Assembly: GCF_014199525.1 (NCBI RefSeq)
Contig: NZ_JACHNU010000002.1
Location: 354,147 to 418,146 of the forward strand
Reading direction: 5' to 3'
Origin: Conexibacter arvalis
GTDB lineage: Bacteria > Actinomycetota > Thermoleophilia > Solirubrobacterales > Solirubrobacteraceae
DNA: 64,000 bases
Part shown: positions 27,012 to 34,954 of the stretch, piece by piece
Position numbering within the stretch: the first letter of the stretch is position 1
Layout of the letters: every line of letters starts with the position of its first letter
The notes under the pieces: model-generated
Told to the model about the DNA's origin: nothing
The model's database searches: none
What the model saw: only the letters and a program-made list of their open reading frames with translations
Translations under genes and position numbers: made by a program

Positions 27012-27644
27012 GTGCCCGCCCGTCTGCGCCTGACGTTCCTCGTCGTCACCAGCCTCGTCGTCGCCGCCCTCGCGGGCGTCGTCCTGTTCGGCGGCGGCTC
27101 ATCGCCCGGCGACGGCGGCGACGCGAACGGCGCCGCCCCCGGGCCCGACCCGACCGGCTTCCACGGCGCCGTGCGGCCCCCCGGTGCCAGAGCGCTCGAC
27201 TTCTCGCTCAGAGATCAGGACGGGCGCGTCGCGACGATGCGCGAGTACCGCGGCAGAGACGTCGTGCTGACGTTCCTCTACTCGACCTGCGAGGACACCT
27301 GCCCGCTGACGACGCAGCAGATCCGCGGTGCGCTCGACGAGCTCGGCAGCGACGTGCCGGTGCTGGCCGTCAGCGTCGACCCGGCCAACGACACCCCCTT
27401 CCGCGCCAAGAACTACCTCGTGAAGCAGCAGATGAACGGGCGCATGCGCTTCCTGCTCGGCAGCCGCGCGGAGCTCGAGCCGATCTGGAAGGCCTACGGG
27501 ATCCAGCCCCAGGGCGAGGGCTTCGAGCACTCCGCCTCGACGGTCGTGATCGACGACCGCGGCGTGCAGCGCGTCGGCTTCCTCACCGACCAGCTGACGC
27601 CCGAGGGCCTCGCGCACGACCTGCGCAGACTCGGCGCCAGCTGA
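27012..27644 (+). CDS. SCO1/SenC family protein
   Basis: This 210-residue thioredoxin-fold protein is anchored by an N-terminal hydrophobic segment (about residues 8-27). It has the copper-binding CxxxC motif (Cys93, Cys97 in STCEDTCP) and the conserved distal His173 in FEHSAS. SCO proteins deliver copper to, or reduce, the CuA site of cytochrome c oxidase on the outer membrane face. No oxidase genes are in the window. It begins with GTG, is monocistronic, and is followed by a strong bidirectional hairpin. Confidence 0.9.
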   Translation: MPARLRLTFLVVTSLVVAALAGVVLFGGGSSPGDGGDANGAAPGPDPTGFHGAVRPPGARALDFSLRDQDGRVATMREYRGRDVVLTFLYSTCEDTCPLTTQQIRGALDELGSDVPVLAVSVDPANDTPFRAKNYLVKQQMNGRMRFLLGSRAELEPIWKAYGIQPQGEGFEHSASTVVIDDRGVQRVGFLTDQLTPEGLAHDLRRLGAS

Positions 27645-27666
27645 GCGGCGGCGCCGCCGGGAACGA

Positions 27667-27694
27667 CGAGAGGCGGCCCGTGAGCCGCCCCTCG
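27667..27694. terminator. Bidirectional terminator-like hairpin
   Basis: CGAG-A-GGCGGC and GCCGCC-C-CTCG form an 11-base-pair stem with one A/C mismatch and a 6-base loop, centred in the 80-base gap between the convergent SCO gene and the 27725-28516 gene. It can fold on either strand. Confidence 0.55.
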
Positions 27695-27724
27695 CAACGT
27701 CTCAGCGTTCGCGGATCGAGCCGC

Positions 27725-28516
27725 TCAGCTGCATCTCGCCGCCGGCGACACCGCGGTGAGCGGGTCGTCGGTGAACGGCGCGGCCGGGTCGAACGAGAAG
27801 TCGGCCGCGAACGGCCAGCCGCCGGAGGGGCAGTTGGTCGTCTCGACGTAGTGGACCTTCACCCGTCTGGCCCTTCTGCCCTTGCCCTTCTTCACCGTCG
27901 TCGTCGCCTTCACGTCGACGTCGAAGAAGACGAGCGGCGCGTAGACGCCGGGCATCACCTCGCGCAGGCCCTTCGGGATCGTCACGTCCAGTCTGTGGGC
28001 GTACTTGCCCGACGCCTTGCCGAGCTTGCCGACGAGCCCGTCGCTGAGCGGCAGCGGGTGCGCCCCGTTCAGCCACAGGATCAGCGAGTTGTTCGTGCTG
28101 TTGATCGCGGTGACCGTCAGGTCCTCCGGCACCTGAGCGCTGCCGATGAAGCCGATCGCTCTCGCGGTGCCTCTGCCGACGATCGAGCCCTTCGGGCATC
28201 TCGACAAGCTCTTCGTCGCCTGGATCGACTTCAGCGAACAGCGCGGGAACAGTCTGTTGTTGAAGCGGATCCCCTTGCCGAACAGCACCTTGACGTTCTG
28301 CGTCGTCGCGGGCTGGGGGCTCGGACTCTGGATCGTCACGCCGATCGCGGCGCCCTTGGGCTTCTTCGGCGTGCCCGCCTTGCCCGGCGTGATGGTGACT
28401 CTCAGCTCCTGAACCATGTCAACCGGCAGCGCGCTCGCGACCTGTGCCGTGGCCGCGGAGGCGCCGAACACTGCCAGCGAAACCCCTGCGAGGGTCCGCC
28501 AACGTGAATACGACAT
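27725..28516 (-). CDS. Secreted protein of unknown function
   Basis: This 263-residue protein has a signal peptide (about residues 1-30, ending VASALP) and a mature part rich in beta-strand-like alternation with basic linkers (KKPKG, KKGKGRRARR). Four cysteines, in PRCSLKS, LSRCPKG, TTNCPSGG and the terminal RCS, suggest two disulfides. The ATG at 28516 has a strong GAGGAGG ribosome-binding site. Similar secreted proteins appear repeatedly in Solirubrobacterales as I recall, but I know no function. Confidence 0.75.
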   Translation of the reverse strand: MSYSRWRTLAGVSLAVFGASAATAQVASALPVDMVQELRVTITPGKAGTPKKPKGAAIGVTIQSPSPQPATTQNVKVLFGKGIRFNNRLFPRCSLKSIQATKSLSRCPKGSIVGRGTARAIGFIGSAQVPEDLTVTAINSTNNSLILWLNGAHPLPLSDGLVGKLGKASGKYAHRLDVTIPKGLREVMPGVYAPLVFFDVDVKATTTVKKGKGRRARRVKVHYVETTNCPSGGWPFAADFSFDPAAPFTDDPLTAVSPAARCS

Positions 28517-28675
28517 GCATCCTCCTCTGGTGATGCTGGTGCGGATGGGAACTACGTGGAATCTACGGGCAAACACCGACGGAGTGTGAGCGATTCGCCA
28601 CAAGCTCCCAGATGTCCGCGTCCGGACAGCTGAGCGCGCTCCCGGCGGGCAGCCCGGCGCGCAGCCGCTCGGCCG

Positions 28676-28885
28676 TCAGTCGGCGGCCGGCGGGGGCTCG
28701 GGCGCGCCCGGCGCGGGCGCCGTCGCGGCCGGCGACCCGCCGGCCTCTGCGGCGGCCGCTCTTCTCTCCGCGTCGCGGCGCTTCTGGCGGATCGTGCTGA
28801 CGATCAGCGCGCCGGCCAGCAGCAGCGCCGGGGCCGCGTAGACCATCGAGACGAGCCAGTGGCCGACGTGCGCGTAGACCGTCAT
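28676..28885 (-). CDS. Small single-pass membrane protein coupled to the polytopic protein
   Basis: This 69-residue protein has one transmembrane helix (about residues 9-31), then a basic stretch RQKRRDAERR and an Ala/Pro-rich tail. Its ATG overlaps the stop of the large membrane protein upstream by four bases (28885-28882), so both should be made in register and may form a complex. It is too short for most gene callers to name. Confidence 0.7.
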   Translation of the reverse strand: MTVYAHVGHWLVSMVYAAPALLLAGALIVSTIRQKRRDAERRAAAAEAGGSPAATAPAPGAPEPPPAAD

Positions 28886-30327
28886 GCGTTCGCCGCCGAG
28901 ATCAGCCACAGCGCGAGGCACGTGAACGCGACCATCACCGCGAGCATCCACAGCTGCGAGCGCAGCGCGGCGCGGCCGTCGCGGAACAGCGCGACGGCGC
29001 GGTCGTGCGCGAGGACGAGGGCGGCGATGTGTCCGAGGACGATCACGAACACCTGGAGATACCAGATCCCGGTCGCGCTGATCACCGTGTAGTCGATCGT
29101 CCAGCTCGCGGTGCCGAGCAGATCGGAGCCGTCGCCGAGCGGATCCGAGACCAGGTAGCCGAGCGCCTGGCCCTGGTAGATCAGCAGCGAGGCGTAGTGG
29201 GCGACCGCGTAGGCGAGCGCGATCGGGACGAGCGTGTGGGCGAAGGCGCGCGCCAGCTCGCCGACCGAGCGATCGCGGTCGACCATGCGCATCCCGACGA
29301 CGCCGATCCGGTAGACGAGCCCGGCCAGCAGCAGGCAGCCGAGCAGGCCGATGGTGAACGACGCCTCCCCCGCCGCCGTCGGGCCGAAGCCAAGGTCCTC
29401 GAAGACCGACTGCAGGTGCGGCGAGAGGTCGGTCCACAGCGGCCCGCCGGAGAGCCCGTCGAAGGTCGTCGAGCCGATCATCGTGCACAGCAGCGCGACG
29501 GTTCCGGGCACGACCTCCATCGACGGCAGGCCGTCGAGCGGCCGGCGCAGCCACAGCGCGCCGTCGCGGCGGACGAGCGGCGCGGCCTTCGCGAACAGGC
29601 CGAAGAAGACGGCGAAGCCGTCGCCGCGCCGGCTCCAGGTCTCGATCCCCCAGACGCTCATCGCAATCAGCTGGAGGGCGGCGTAGCCGAGCGCGAGCAG
29701 CGCCAGCAGGCGCGGGTCGTCGCGGTTCACCGAGACCAGCTCCAGCCACGCGAAGGCGGCGATCGTGACGACCGCGGGCCAATGCCCGAGCCAGCGCGGG
29801 TAGGCGAGCGGCTCCGGCAGCGCGCCCGCGCTCTCGTCCGCGCCGCCGGGGCGGCGCAGCCGAGCGGCCGCCCACGCGGTCGCGCGCGCCAGCGCCCGCC
29901 ACGGGCTGAGCACTCGGAAGAGGTCGCCGAACAGCGCCGAGCCGACCGTCAGGCCGACCCAGAAGGCGACGTAGACGAAGGTCGGCGCGAAGTTCGCGGT
30001 CGGGATCTCGGTGCCGGCGAGGCCGCTGACGACGAGCGCGACGAACAGGCCGATGCCGAGCGCGCCGCCGACGACGTCGACCCACGGGCCGAGCCGAAAC
30101 AGCCGCCGCTCGCGCGGCCGCTGCAGCCGCGGCGACGGCCACAGCAGCCCGAGCGCCGCGAACGAGACGATCAGCACGACCGCCGCCGCCCACGCGAACA
30201 GCCACATCGGCACGGGCAGGTCGGCCTTGCCGACGAGGCCGTGCGCTGAGGCGGAGGCGGGCGGGAGTGCGGCGAGCGCGAACAGCGCGAGCGCGGCGAT
30301 CCGCCCGCTGCGACGGAGAGGGGGCAT
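28882..30327 (-). CDS. Polytopic membrane protein with signal peptide, unknown function
   Basis: This 481-residue protein begins with a cleavable-looking signal (ending ASASAHG) and has about eleven further hydrophobic helices. The first mature residues, HGLVGKADLPVP, and the conserved polar patches FAPTFVYVAFWVG and YASLLIYQGQALGYLVSDPLG suggest a metal- or quinone-binding membrane enzyme. Similar actinobacterial proteins are sometimes labelled fenitrothion hydrolase, a label I would not trust for function. The ATG at 30327 faces the divergent thioredoxin-like gene 60 bases away. Confidence 0.72.
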   Translation of the reverse strand: MPPLRRSGRIAALALFALAALPPASASAHGLVGKADLPVPMWLFAWAAAVVLIVSFAALGLLWPSPRLQRPRERRLFRLGPWVDVVGGALGIGLFVALVVSGLAGTEIPTANFAPTFVYVAFWVGLTVGSALFGDLFRVLSPWRALARATAWAAARLRRPGGADESAGALPEPLAYPRWLGHWPAVVTIAAFAWLELVSVNRDDPRLLALLALGYAALQLIAMSVWGIETWSRRGDGFAVFFGLFAKAAPLVRRDGALWLRRPLDGLPSMEVVPGTVALLCTMIGSTTFDGLSGGPLWTDLSPHLQSVFEDLGFGPTAAGEASFTIGLLGCLLLAGLVYRIGVVGMRMVDRDRSVGELARAFAHTLVPIALAYAVAHYASLLIYQGQALGYLVSDPLGDGSDLLGTASWTIDYTVISATGIWYLQVFVIVLGHIAALVLAHDRAVALFRDGRAALRSQLWMLAVMVAFTCLALWLISAANA

Positions 30328-30387
30328 GCGGGCTGAAGGGGGACCGGCGAGACCGGCGATTCTACGCGCCGCTACGCTTCCGAGCCG

Positions 30388-31146
30388 ATGCGCCCACCCG
30401 CCGAAGCAGAGATCACCGCCCCCTCCTTCCCCGGCAAGGCCAGATGGGTCAACGTCGCGATGCTGCGGATGGACCAGCAGAGAGGCCGCCCCGTCCTCGT
30501 CGAGTTCTGGGACTTCTGCCGCGTCAACTCGCTGCGCACCCTCCCCTACCTGAAGGCGTGGCACGAGCGCTACGCCGACGACGGGCTGCGGGTGATCGGC
30601 GTCCACGCCGCCGGCTTCGAGGCCTCCAGAGACCCTGACGCGATCCGCGCCGCCGTCGAGCGGCTCGGGATCGAGTACCCGGTCCTGATCGACGCGGAGC
30701 TGGAGGCCGCCTCCTACTACGGGATCCAGGGCTGGCCGAGCCGCTACCTGTGGAACCAGGAGAGCCGGCTGTTCGACTTCCACATCGGCGAGGGCGCCTA
30801 CGCCGAGACCGAGCTGGCGATCCAGGAGCTGCTCGGGATCGAGCGCGAGCCGCTCGCGCCGGTCCGTCCGGAGGACGAGCCGGGCCTGCTGCTGCCCGCG
30901 CAGACCGAGGACCAGCCCGGCCCGTACTCGGGTCCCTACGAGGCCGGCGGCGTCTGGGCCGTGCTCTCGGGCGAGGGCGTCGTGCGCGCCAACGGCGTCG
31001 AGGTCGCGGTCAGCCACCCCGGCGCCTATCCGCTGATCGAGCACGACAGCCACACCGCGGGCGTGCTCGAGCTCGAGGTCGGCGACGGCGTCCGCTGCGA
31101 GGCCGTCTGCTTCACCCCCGGCGTCGCCGGCGTCGGCCGCGGGTAG
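30388..31146 (+). CDS. DipZ-like thioredoxin-fold protein with incomplete CxxC
   Basis: This 252-residue protein combines a TlpA/thioredoxin-like domain (residues 10-150) with a C-terminal beta domain like the one following thioredoxin in DipZ proteins. The active-site region reads FWDFCRVNSLRTLPYL; DipZ proteins have CxxC in the same context, and here the second Cys is Asn (Cys44, Asn47). No signal peptide is present. It may work through a single cysteine or may have lost redox activity. It is divergent from the polytopic membrane protein gene and could be a partner. Confidence 0.78.
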   Translation: MRPPAEAEITAPSFPGKARWVNVAMLRMDQQRGRPVLVEFWDFCRVNSLRTLPYLKAWHERYADDGLRVIGVHAAGFEASRDPDAIRAAVERLGIEYPVLIDAELEAASYYGIQGWPSRYLWNQESRLFDFHIGEGAYAETELAIQELLGIEREPLAPVRPEDEPGLLLPAQTEDQPGPYSGPYEAGGVWAVLSGEGVVRANGVEVAVSHPGAYPLIEHDSHTAGVLELEVGDGVRCEAVCFTPGVAGVGRG

Positions 31147-31156
31147 CGGACGCGGC

Positions 31157-32275
31157 TCAGCGCTCGCCGGCGAGGTCGTCCCAGGCGCGGTCGCCGAGCA
31201 GCCGCAGCAGTCTCGGCGGGATCGACGGGTCGTCGTCGACCAGCACGGCCCGCCCCGGCCAGTACGGGCTCTCGTACGGCGCTCTGCTGAGGAACTGCCG
31301 TTCGAACACCCACGTGCCGCAGTTGTGGAGGCGCGCGCCGGAGGCGGTCGTCCAGACGGCCGGGTCGTCGGCCGCGCGCGGCCCCGCGCGGTGGGTGTGG
31401 CCGAAGACGACGTGCGCGGCGTCGAGTGCGAGCGCCGCGGCGGCGTCCGCCATCGCGCGCGTCCCGGCCGTCCCGATCGCCGTGCCGGAGACGTCGGCGC
31501 GGACCGGGCCGATGCCGGCGCGGTTGATCGCGGCGATGCCGAGCGGGAAGAGCGACGCCAGCGCGCGGCGGCGCAGCGGCCGGTGGCCGTCGCCGGCGAG
31601 CGTGCGCCAGACGCGCACCGAGACGCCCTGCGTCCCGCGCGCGGCGCGCGAGCCGTCGAGCGCCTGCTGGGCGAGCGCGTAGGACCAGGCGTAGATCGGA
31701 GCCAGCGCCCGCTCGTAGTCGTCCGGCGCGGCCCCCGTCGCCGGCAGCGGGCCGACGATCCGCCCCATCACGCCGGCGCTGAGCCGCTCGAAGGTCGGGA
31801 CGGTGGTGTGGCGGTCGAGGTAGTGGCCGTGGAGCGCGTAGACGTCGTCGCGCAGCCAGATGCCGGGATAGGCGAGCGTCAGGCGGGCCGGTGCGAGCCA
31901 GCCGGCGATCTCCGCGACCGCGTCCCCGTCGCGCCATTGCACCTGCTCCTCCAGCCGCAGCGGCGGCGGCGCCTGCTCGCGGCGGCGGCGCTCCAGCCAC
32001 GGCTCGACCAGCGCGTGGTCGTGGTTGCCGGGGACGAGCACGACCTCGCGCGCGGCGCCGAGCGTCGCGCCGAGCTGCTCGAAGAACGGCCGCGCCGCCG
32101 CCATCGCGTCGCGCAGCGGCCCCTGGCGCAGCTCGATCGCGTCGCCGAGCAGGACGACGCGACGGATGCCGTCGAGTGACGACAGCAGCGCCTCGCGGAC
32201 GTCCTCGCGGCGCAGCAGGTCGCCGCCGGAGGCGCTGCCGAGGTGGAGGTCGGAGATGACGAGGGTCGCCGCCAC
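31157..32275 (-). CDS. Metallophosphoesterase family protein
   Basis: This 372-residue calcineurin-like phosphoesterase has the di-metal motifs in order: ISDLHLGS, GDAIE (the usual GDxxD with Glu), PGNHDH, the later LHGHY, and FGHTHRAG near the C-terminus. An insertion of about 120 residues separates the last two motif groups. The substrate is unknown. It follows ispH by 22 bases on the same strand, and the pair is probably co-transcribed. Confidence 0.85.
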   Translation of the reverse strand: MAATLVISDLHLGSASGGDLLRREDVREALLSSLDGIRRVVLLGDAIELRQGPLRDAMAAARPFFEQLGATLGAAREVVLVPGNHDHALVEPWLERRRREQAPPPLRLEEQVQWRDGDAVAEIAGWLAPARLTLAYPGIWLRDDVYALHGHYLDRHTTVPTFERLSAGVMGRIVGPLPATGAAPDDYERALAPIYAWSYALAQQALDGSRAARGTQGVSVRVWRTLAGDGHRPLRRRALASLFPLGIAAINRAGIGPVRADVSGTAIGTAGTRAMADAAAALALDAAHVVFGHTHRAGPRAADDPAVWTTASGARLHNCGTWVFERQFLSRAPYESPYWPGRAVLVDDDPSIPPRLLRLLGDRAWDDLAGER

Positions 32276-32297
32276 GGTGCGTGGGCGACGGCCGCGG

Positions 32298-33257
32298 TCA
32301 GGCCGACTGCGCCGCCATCGCCTGGCGGATCGGCTTCGGCAGCATGAAGCGGACGTCCTCCTGGACGACCTCGAGTTCCTCGACGATCGCGGTGCCGCGG
32401 GCGCGGAAGAACTCGACGAGGCGCTGGACGAGCTCCTCGGGCGCGCTCGCGCCGGAGGTGATGCCGACGACGCGGCGGCCCTCCAGCCACGCCTCGTCGA
32501 CCTGGCCCTCGTGGTCGATCAGGTGGGAGTCGGTGCCGAGCTCGCGCGTCACGTCGACGAGGCGCTGCGAGTTGGAGGAGTTCTGCGAGCCGATCACGAG
32601 CACGAGGTCGCACGCTCTCGCCAGCTGCTTGACGGCCGCCTGGCGGTTGGTCGTCGCGTAGCAGATGTCGTCGGTGCGCGGCCCGGTGATGTTCGGGAAC
32701 TTCTCGCGCAGGCGGGCGATGATCGAGCGCGTCTCGTCGACCGACAGCGTCGTCTGCGAGATGTAGGCGATCCTGTCCTGGTCCGCGATCTCGAGCCGGT
32801 CGACGTCCTCCTCGGTCTCGACGAGCACGATGTGGTCCGGCGCCTCGCCCATCGTCCCCTCGACCTCCTCGTGGCCGGCATGGCCGATGAGGACGATCGT
32901 GTAGTCGTCGGCGGCGAATCTGACCGCCTCCCGGTGGACCTTCGTCACCAGCGGGCAGGTCGCGTCGATCGTGTTCAGCCCGCGTCTGGCCGAGTTCTCG
33001 TGGACGCTCGGCGCGACGCCGTGGGCGGAGAAGACGACCGTCGAGCCCTCCGGCACCTCGCTCTCGTCCTCGACGAAGATCGCGCCGCGCGAGCGCAGCT
33101 GCTCGACGACGTGCTTGTTGTGGACGATCTCCTTGCGCACGTAGACCGGCGCGCCGTGGAAGTCGAGCGCGCGCTCGACCGTCTGGACGGCGCGGTCGAC
33201 GCCCGCGCAGTAGCCGCGCGGGGAGGCGAGGAGGATCTTCTCGGGAGCGGGACGCAT
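32298..33257 (-). CDS. ispH: 4-hydroxy-3-methylbut-2-enyl diphosphate reductase
   Basis: The enzyme makes IPP and DMAPP in the last step of the methylerythritol phosphate isoprenoid pathway. The 319-residue protein has the three cluster-binding cysteines Cys17 (PRGYCAGV), Cys101 (DATCPLV) and Cys199 (DICYATTNRQ), plus the catalytic Glu in the GHAGHEEVEGTMGE segment and SSNSQRL. The ATG at 33257 is preferred; eight residues could be added upstream. It is divergent from lepB, with about 40 bases between start codons. Confidence 0.96.
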   Translation of the reverse strand: MRPAPEKILLASPRGYCAGVDRAVQTVERALDFHGAPVYVRKEIVHNKHVVEQLRSRGAIFVEDESEVPEGSTVVFSAHGVAPSVHENSARRGLNTIDATCPLVTKVHREAVRFAADDYTIVLIGHAGHEEVEGTMGEAPDHIVLVETEEDVDRLEIADQDRIAYISQTTLSVDETRSIIARLREKFPNITGPRTDDICYATTNRQAAVKQLARACDLVLVIGSQNSSNSQRLVDVTRELGTDSHLIDHEGQVDEAWLEGRRVVGITSGASAPEELVQRLVEFFRARGTAIVEELEVVQEDVRFMLPKPIRQAMAAQSA

Positions 33258-33297
33258 GCGACTCGACACAGTGTAGGCCACCGTCTACGGTCTTCAC

Positions 33298-33954
33298 GTG
33301 GCGATGGTCCGAAACGACGCCGGCGGCCTCTCCCCCAAGGAGGAGAAGAACGGCACGAACAAGGTGGTCGAGCTCGTCGGGATCGTCGTGTTCGCGCTGC
33401 TGCTCGCCTTCCTGATCCAGCTCTTCCTCGTGAAGACCTACCGGATCCCGAGCGGCTCGATGGAGCCGACGCTCGACATCGGACAGCGCGTGCTCGTCAA
33501 CCGCATCGGCATGCGCTTCGGCGAGCCGAAGGTCGGCGACATCGTCGTCTTCCACCCGCCCGAGGGCGCCGACGTGCGGCCGCTCGGCGCCTGCGGCACC
33601 AGCGACGAGGGCGTCGGCACGACGCGGCCGTGCTCGGTCGCGACCCCCGGCGCCTCCGACCAGACCTTCATCAAGCGCGTCGTCGCCGTCGGCGGCGACA
33701 CGGTCGCGATCCGCGGCGGTCGCGTCGTGCTCAACGGCAGAGTCCAGGACGAGCCGTTCATCCGCCCGTGCGGGCCGGAGGGCGCGTGCAGCTTCCCGAC
33801 CGCGGTCACCGTCCCCGACGGCAGCTTCTACATGCTCGGCGACAACCGCGGCGCCTCCGACGACAGCCGCTTCTGGGGGCCGGTCAAGGAGGACCAGCTG
33901 ATCGGGACGGCGTTCGCGACCTACTGGCCGCCGAACCGGATCGGCCTCTTCTGA
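33298..33954 (+). CDS. lepB: Signal peptidase I
   Basis: This membrane-bound serine protease removes signal peptides from Sec-exported proteins. The 218-residue protein has one N-terminal transmembrane helix (about residues 25-46), the nucleophile Ser54 in SGSMEPTL, the catalytic Lys126 in FIKRVVAVGGD, and the C-terminal GDNRGASDDSR box. The extracellular part contains four extra cysteines in paired loops, GACGTSDEG and RPCGPEGAC, that could form disulfides. The start is GTG. Its last 34 bases overlap the convergent M28 peptidase gene. Confidence 0.95.
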   Translation: MAMVRNDAGGLSPKEEKNGTNKVVELVGIVVFALLLAFLIQLFLVKTYRIPSGSMEPTLDIGQRVLVNRIGMRFGEPKVGDIVVFHPPEGADVRPLGACGTSDEGVGTTRPCSVATPGASDQTFIKRVVAVGGDTVAIRGGRVVLNGRVQDEPFIRPCGPEGACSFPTAVTVPDGSFYMLGDNRGASDDSRFWGPVKEDQLIGTAFATYWPPNRIGLF

Positions 33955-34841
33955 CGCAGCAGCTCCGTCAGCGCCTCGCCGACGGCGTCGAGCGAGCGGG
34001 CGTCGACTCTGTCGAGCCGGTCGCACGCTCTGTGGAAGCAGTCGTAGCGGAAGTCGATCAGGTCGACGGCCGGCACGCCCGCGCGATTGAACGGCGTGTG
34101 GTCGTCGAGGATCTCCCCGACCGCGCGGTCCGGGAAGACCGCGCCGACGCCGACGCGCGCGGCGGCCGCCCGCAGCCGCTCCCAGACCGCCTCGTCCGAT
34201 CCGCCCTCCCGCGGCAGCCGCAGGCCTCGCTGACCGACGAAGTCGACGACGATCGCGGCCCCCAGCTCGTCGGCGTGGCGTCTGACGTAGGCGCGGCTGC
34301 CGCGCAGGCCGCTGGAGTAAAAGTCGGCGGAGTCGTCGGGCGACTCCTCGCCGTCGAAGAGGACGAAGCGCAGCTCGGGCGCGCCGGCCGGGCGGCCGCT
34401 CCGTCTCAGCGCGCGGGCCAGCTCGAGCACGACCGCGGTGCCGGCGGCGCCGTCGTTGGCGCCGACGAAGCCCGGGATCGCCTTCGTGTCGTAGTGGGCG
34501 CCGACGACGATCGCCGGTCGGCTGCCGGGCAGCACGCCGACGACGTTGCGCAGCCCGCCCGGCACCGCTTCGAAGCGGCCGCCGGGAAGCCGCGCGCGCA
34601 GCCATCTCGCGAGCTGGCGCGAGGCGCCCGAGCCGGCGGGACGCGGGCCGCGCGCGACCTGGGCGCGCACGTCGGCGTGGGCGCGCCCGCCGTCGAAGCG
34701 GTCGCCGTTCGCCGCCGGCACGGCGGCCCGTCGCTCGCCGCCGCCGTCGTCGCCGGCCGCCAGCACGATCGCGACGCCGATCGCGATCGCGCCGCAGAGG
34801 AGGACCGGGAGCAGCGCCCATGCGAGTCCGCGCGTCGCCAT
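33921..34841 (-). CDS. M28 family zinc aminopeptidase / glutaminyl-cyclase-like
   Basis: This 306-residue exported enzyme has an N-terminal signal or anchor helix and an M28 catalytic domain. The metal ligands appear in order: His in GAHYDTK, Asp in GANDGAAGTA, the Glu-Glu pair in FDGEESPDD, a later Asp in VDFVGQRG, and His in ILDDHTPFNRAG. The layout also resembles bacterial glutaminyl cyclases, so peptidase versus cyclase activity is open. It ends inside lepB on the opposite strand. Confidence 0.85.
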   Translation of the reverse strand: MATRGLAWALLPVLLCGAIAIGVAIVLAAGDDGGGERRAAVPAANGDRFDGGRAHADVRAQVARGPRPAGSGASRQLARWLRARLPGGRFEAVPGGLRNVVGVLPGSRPAIVVGAHYDTKAIPGFVGANDGAAGTAVVLELARALRRSGRPAGAPELRFVLFDGEESPDDSADFYSSGLRGSRAYVRRHADELGAAIVVDFVGQRGLRLPREGGSDEAVWERLRAAAARVGVGAVFPDRAVGEILDDHTPFNRAGVPAVDLIDFRYDCFHRACDRLDRVDARSLDAVGEALTELLRQKRPIRFGGQ

Positions 34842-34954
34842 GGCGGAAGCTTCGCATGCGGCGCGCCTTCGACATCCGGAGGGTGCGTGGAGCGCTTCCG
34901 GGTAATACGCTTGAAAATCCGGACCAACAGACGGCGGCTTGGGGGTTGTGAGGC

